From NCBI GenBank assembly GCA_003532715.1, contig DOEZ01000674.1, positions 1 through 5,927 of the forward strand: 5,927 nt of DNA, read 5' to 3'. Positions 4,548-5,927 of the stretch are shown here, piece by piece. Positions within the stretch are counted from its first letter, which is position 1. Each line of letters begins with the position of its first letter. Made by a program: the position numbers and the translations under genes. A model generated the notes under the pieces. It was not told where the DNA came from. It saw only the letters and a program-made list of their open reading frames with translations, and searched no databases. The stretch is from Planctomycetaceae bacterium (GTDB taxonomy: Bacteria > Planctomycetota > Planctomycetia > Pirellulales > Thermoguttaceae).

Positions 4548-5411
4548 TTAGCCGTCCGACGGCGCCAGCGCGAGTTGCTTGAGGGAGTTCAGCGCGGCGA
4601 GCAGGTCGTGGCACGAAATGTCGCGCCAGCCGGACATCCTGTGGTTGATGATCGCCAGCTTCATGGCCTCGAACGCCTCATGCACGTCGGGGGGCAGTTC
4701 GGGCAGGTCCTCGAACGGACGCACCGGCGCGCCGGGCATCTCGCTCGTCGCGCTCTCGGCCGAAGCGGCGGCCGATCCCATGGCGTCGCCGTCCGAATCG
4801 CCGCCGGAGGAGAGCAAATCCTCATCCTCGAACGTGGCGTCGTCGATGTCGGAAACGGTCGCCGTCGATCCTCCAGTTCGCGGCGAGTCGTCGATCGCGC
4901 GAACGTCCTCGTCGAGTTCGGCGAGAATAACGTCTTCGTCGCGCGGTTTCTGATCGGCCGGCGCGCCGACGGCTTCCCAGCGGCTTTCGCGCATGGCCGA
5001 CACCGACCAGTCGCTCTGCACGGCCCCTTCGAGCCACATTTCGGCGTCGTCCCAATCGAGCGCGGCCTGAAAATGGCTCCAGTAGAGGCCCTTGTATTGC
5101 TTGTGCGTCTTGTTAAATCGCGAATAAACCCGGCGAAGGCGGCCGACGTGCTGGGGCGTGACGTTGCCCACGCGGCGGCTCCACGCTTCGTCGGAGTACT
5201 CCGACGTTGGGGCGTCGACGGCGCTCAACGCCTCGCGCCACTCGTTGATGATGCGTCCCTTTTCCCAATTGGTCGTGCTGACCAAGTGGTTCCACGAAGC
5301 AAGGTACTTCGACGAGGCTTCCTCGACCCGGGCGTCGGATGGCCCGGCCAGCGCGTCGGCCGTGGCGTCGAGATCCTCGTTCGGCTCGGTGATGGGCTCT
5401 TGGTCGTACAT
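4548..5411 (-). CDS. Unknown protein: helical N-terminal domain plus acidic linker
   Basis: This is a 287-residue, probably cytoplasmic protein: no signal peptide or membrane segment is visible. Residues about 35-148 look all-helical, with W-E-K-G-R-I-I-N-E-W-R at 49-59, SDEAWSRRVG then VTPQHVGRLRRVYSRF (73-99, helix-turn-helix-like spacing), and LYWSHFQAALDWDDAEMWLEGAV followed by WSVSAMR (109-141). This order resembles DUF3102-like or DUF1016-N-like phage and plasmid proteins with a terminal W-S-x-x-x-x-R helix; that is an impression, not a search. Residues about 152-235 are a disordered Asp/Glu/Ser/Ala-rich linker. A compact helical C-terminus follows (LPPDVHEAFEAMKLAI ... DLLAALNSLKQLAL, 239-282). 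The ATG at 5411 is preferred: GAGAGAG lies six bases upstream, and a promoter at 5473-5481 would start inside the longer frame that opens at 5588. It appears monocistronic. A DNA-binding or nucleoid-associated role is a guess. Confidence 0.82.
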   Translation of the reverse strand: MYDQEPITEPNEDLDATADALAGPSDARVEEASSKYLASWNHLVSTTNWEKGRIINEWREALSAVDAPTSEYSDEAWSRRVGNVTPQHVGRLRRVYSRFNKTHKQYKGLYWSHFQAALDWDDAEMWLEGAVQSDWSVSAMRESRWEAVGAPADQKPRDEDVILAELDEDVRAIDDSPRTGGSTATVSDIDDATFEDEDLLSSGGDSDGDAMGSAAASAESATSEMPGAPVRPFEDLPELPPDVHEAFEAMKLAIINHRMSGWRDISCHDLLAALNSLKQLALAPSDG

Positions 5412-5472
5412 TCCGTGCTCTCTCGCGAATTCCTGGTGACAGCCCACCGTGGGGCCGATGGCGAAAGAACCC

Positions 5473-5481
5473 ATTCTATCA
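5473..5481 (-). promoter_or_regulatory. Extended -10 promoter for the 4548-5411 gene
   Basis: On the minus strand TGATAGAAT combines the TGn extension with TAGAAT, a five-of-six match to the -10 consensus. No recognisable -35 hexamer sits 17 bases upstream, as is usual for extended -10 promoters. The predicted start near 5466 gives a leader of about 55 bases and supports the start codon at 5411. Confidence 0.5.
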
Positions 5482-5803
5482 GAACCCAGTGCGGCGGTTC
5501 CACGGGCACCCGTCGTCGACCACGCCCGGATGTCGAAAAAGCCGCTTTTTTCGGGCCGTTTCGCGCGGTTTTGTCGATCGAGCCGCATCGGCGAGGACTG
5601 GCGGTTGGGGAAAACATGTTGACAGAGTTAAAAGGTCGCCGGCCCCCCATCAGAGACTATTTCTTTGTAGTCCCAATCACATTCTCACCCCGACGCATCG
5701 GTCCCCTCCCCACGAGAAACTCATTACCCATCATAGGGGGCTCTGGTGAGTGGATGTGTCGCGACCTGGCCGGGATCAATCCGGACGACATCGAGCTGCG
5801 GCA
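5482..5803. other. Interval upstream of the acidic-protein gene; no gene seen
   Basis: No credible coding region is visible in these 322 bp. Apart from the promoter at its left boundary I see only a weak inverted repeat, GACTA (5655-5659) with TAGTC (5668-5672). A TTGACA at 5619-5624 on the plus strand has no partner -10 box at a usable distance. Minus-strand translation of the first hundred bases is in frame with the downstream gene but is unlike protein. Confidence 0.55.
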
Positions 5804-5927
5804 CCTTCGGCCCGAAGGGCCATGATTTGGTAGCCAAGGGAAACGCCCTCGTTGTTCTACACAAGTGCATTTGCCGTGCTCCGTCCCGGAGGGACGCCTG
5901 ATAATTGCCCAGCAGTTCACTGCTGGG
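5804..5927. repeat. Row of palindromic repeat modules, cut by the window edge
   Basis: There are three perfect stems in 124 bp: CCTTCG/CGAAGG around GCC (5804-5818), CGTCCC/GGGACG around GGA (5882-5896), and CCCAGCAG/CTGCTGGG around TTCA (5908-5927). A decayed fourth stem lies between them, AGGG-AAACG-CCCT near 5837. The strings TTTGGTAGCCAAGGG and GATAATTGCCCAGCAG resemble a composite repeat that I recall as dispersed in planctomycetes and some other phyla. Hence this is probably a REP/MITE-like intergenic element that continues past base 5927. No transposase is visible. Confidence 0.65.

Noticed and set aside
4246..4614. 122-codon minus-strand frame overlapping the end of the acidic-protein gene
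   Set aside because: It starts inside a real gene in another frame and passes through several hairpins; composition is Arg/Ala-rich and no ribosome site is visible.
5412..5588. 59-residue N-terminal extension of the acidic protein from an upstream ATG at 5588
   Set aside because: The extension is not protein-like, would span the extended -10 promoter, and the ATG at 5411 has the better ribosome-binding site.
5619..5647. TTGACA at 5619-5624 as a plus-strand -35 box
   Set aside because: No -10-like hexamer at 16-19 bp (that position is GC-rich) and no plus-strand gene downstream.
4446..5825. 459-codon plus-strand open frame
   Set aside because: It is antisense to the 287-residue gene, which has its own promoter, ribosome site and a protein-like composition; the plus-strand translation is Arg/Gly/Val-rich shadow.
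5657..5920. 87-codon minus-strand frame at the right edge
   Set aside because: Its start lies inside the terminal hairpin and much of its length is palindromic repeat sequence.

Overview
The window looks like chromosome of a planctomycete, probably from the Pirellulales and its relatives. Three things point that way: the tail of a DUF1559 protein with its H-X9-DG motif at the left edge, two conserved-looking proteins of unknown function whose style I associate with this phylum, and several short palindromic intergenic repeats of the kind that litter planctomycete genomes. Base composition is GC-rich throughout. I see no transposase, integrase, CRISPR array, tRNA or rRNA.

Layout. The left edge (3-296, + strand) holds the C-terminal 97 residues of a DUF1559 pseudopilin-like protein. 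It converges on a minus-strand block whose transcription order is rpmA (ribosomal protein L27), obgE (Obg ribosome-assembly GTPase), coaX (type III pantothenate kinase). A good intrinsic-terminator candidate separates rpmA from obgE, while obgE and coaX are only 27 bp apart and are probably co-transcribed. Next comes a 330-bp gap (2528-2857) with dispersed-repeat sequence. Then there are two monocistronic minus-strand genes. The first (2858-3823) encodes a secreted 321-residue protein behind a near-consensus sigma-70-type promoter. The second (4548-5411) encodes a 287-residue protein with a helical, possibly DNA-binding N-terminal half and a very acidic linker, behind an extended -10 promoter. 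They are separated by about 580 bp without a credible gene, holding several hairpins and a three-copy 9-bp tandem repeat. The right end (5804-5927) is a row of three perfect hairpins plus one decayed one, running off the window.

How the genes work together. rpmA and obgE are a classical translation/ribosome-assembly pair: L27 reaches the peptidyl-transferase centre and Obg acts in late 50S maturation. CoaX supplies the first step of coenzyme A synthesis and is probably a passenger in the obgE transcript. The other proteins have no evident functional link to this block or to each other.

Novelty. I do not see a convincing new multi-gene system. The items most worth a second look are the 287-residue acidic protein, the gene-free stretch at 3966-4547 with its nonamer array, the palindrome at the start site of the secreted-protein gene, the telomere-like heptamer array that supplies the coaX stop codon, and the hairpin row at the right edge. 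Statements that a repeat or protein is common in planctomycetes are from memory and were not searched.
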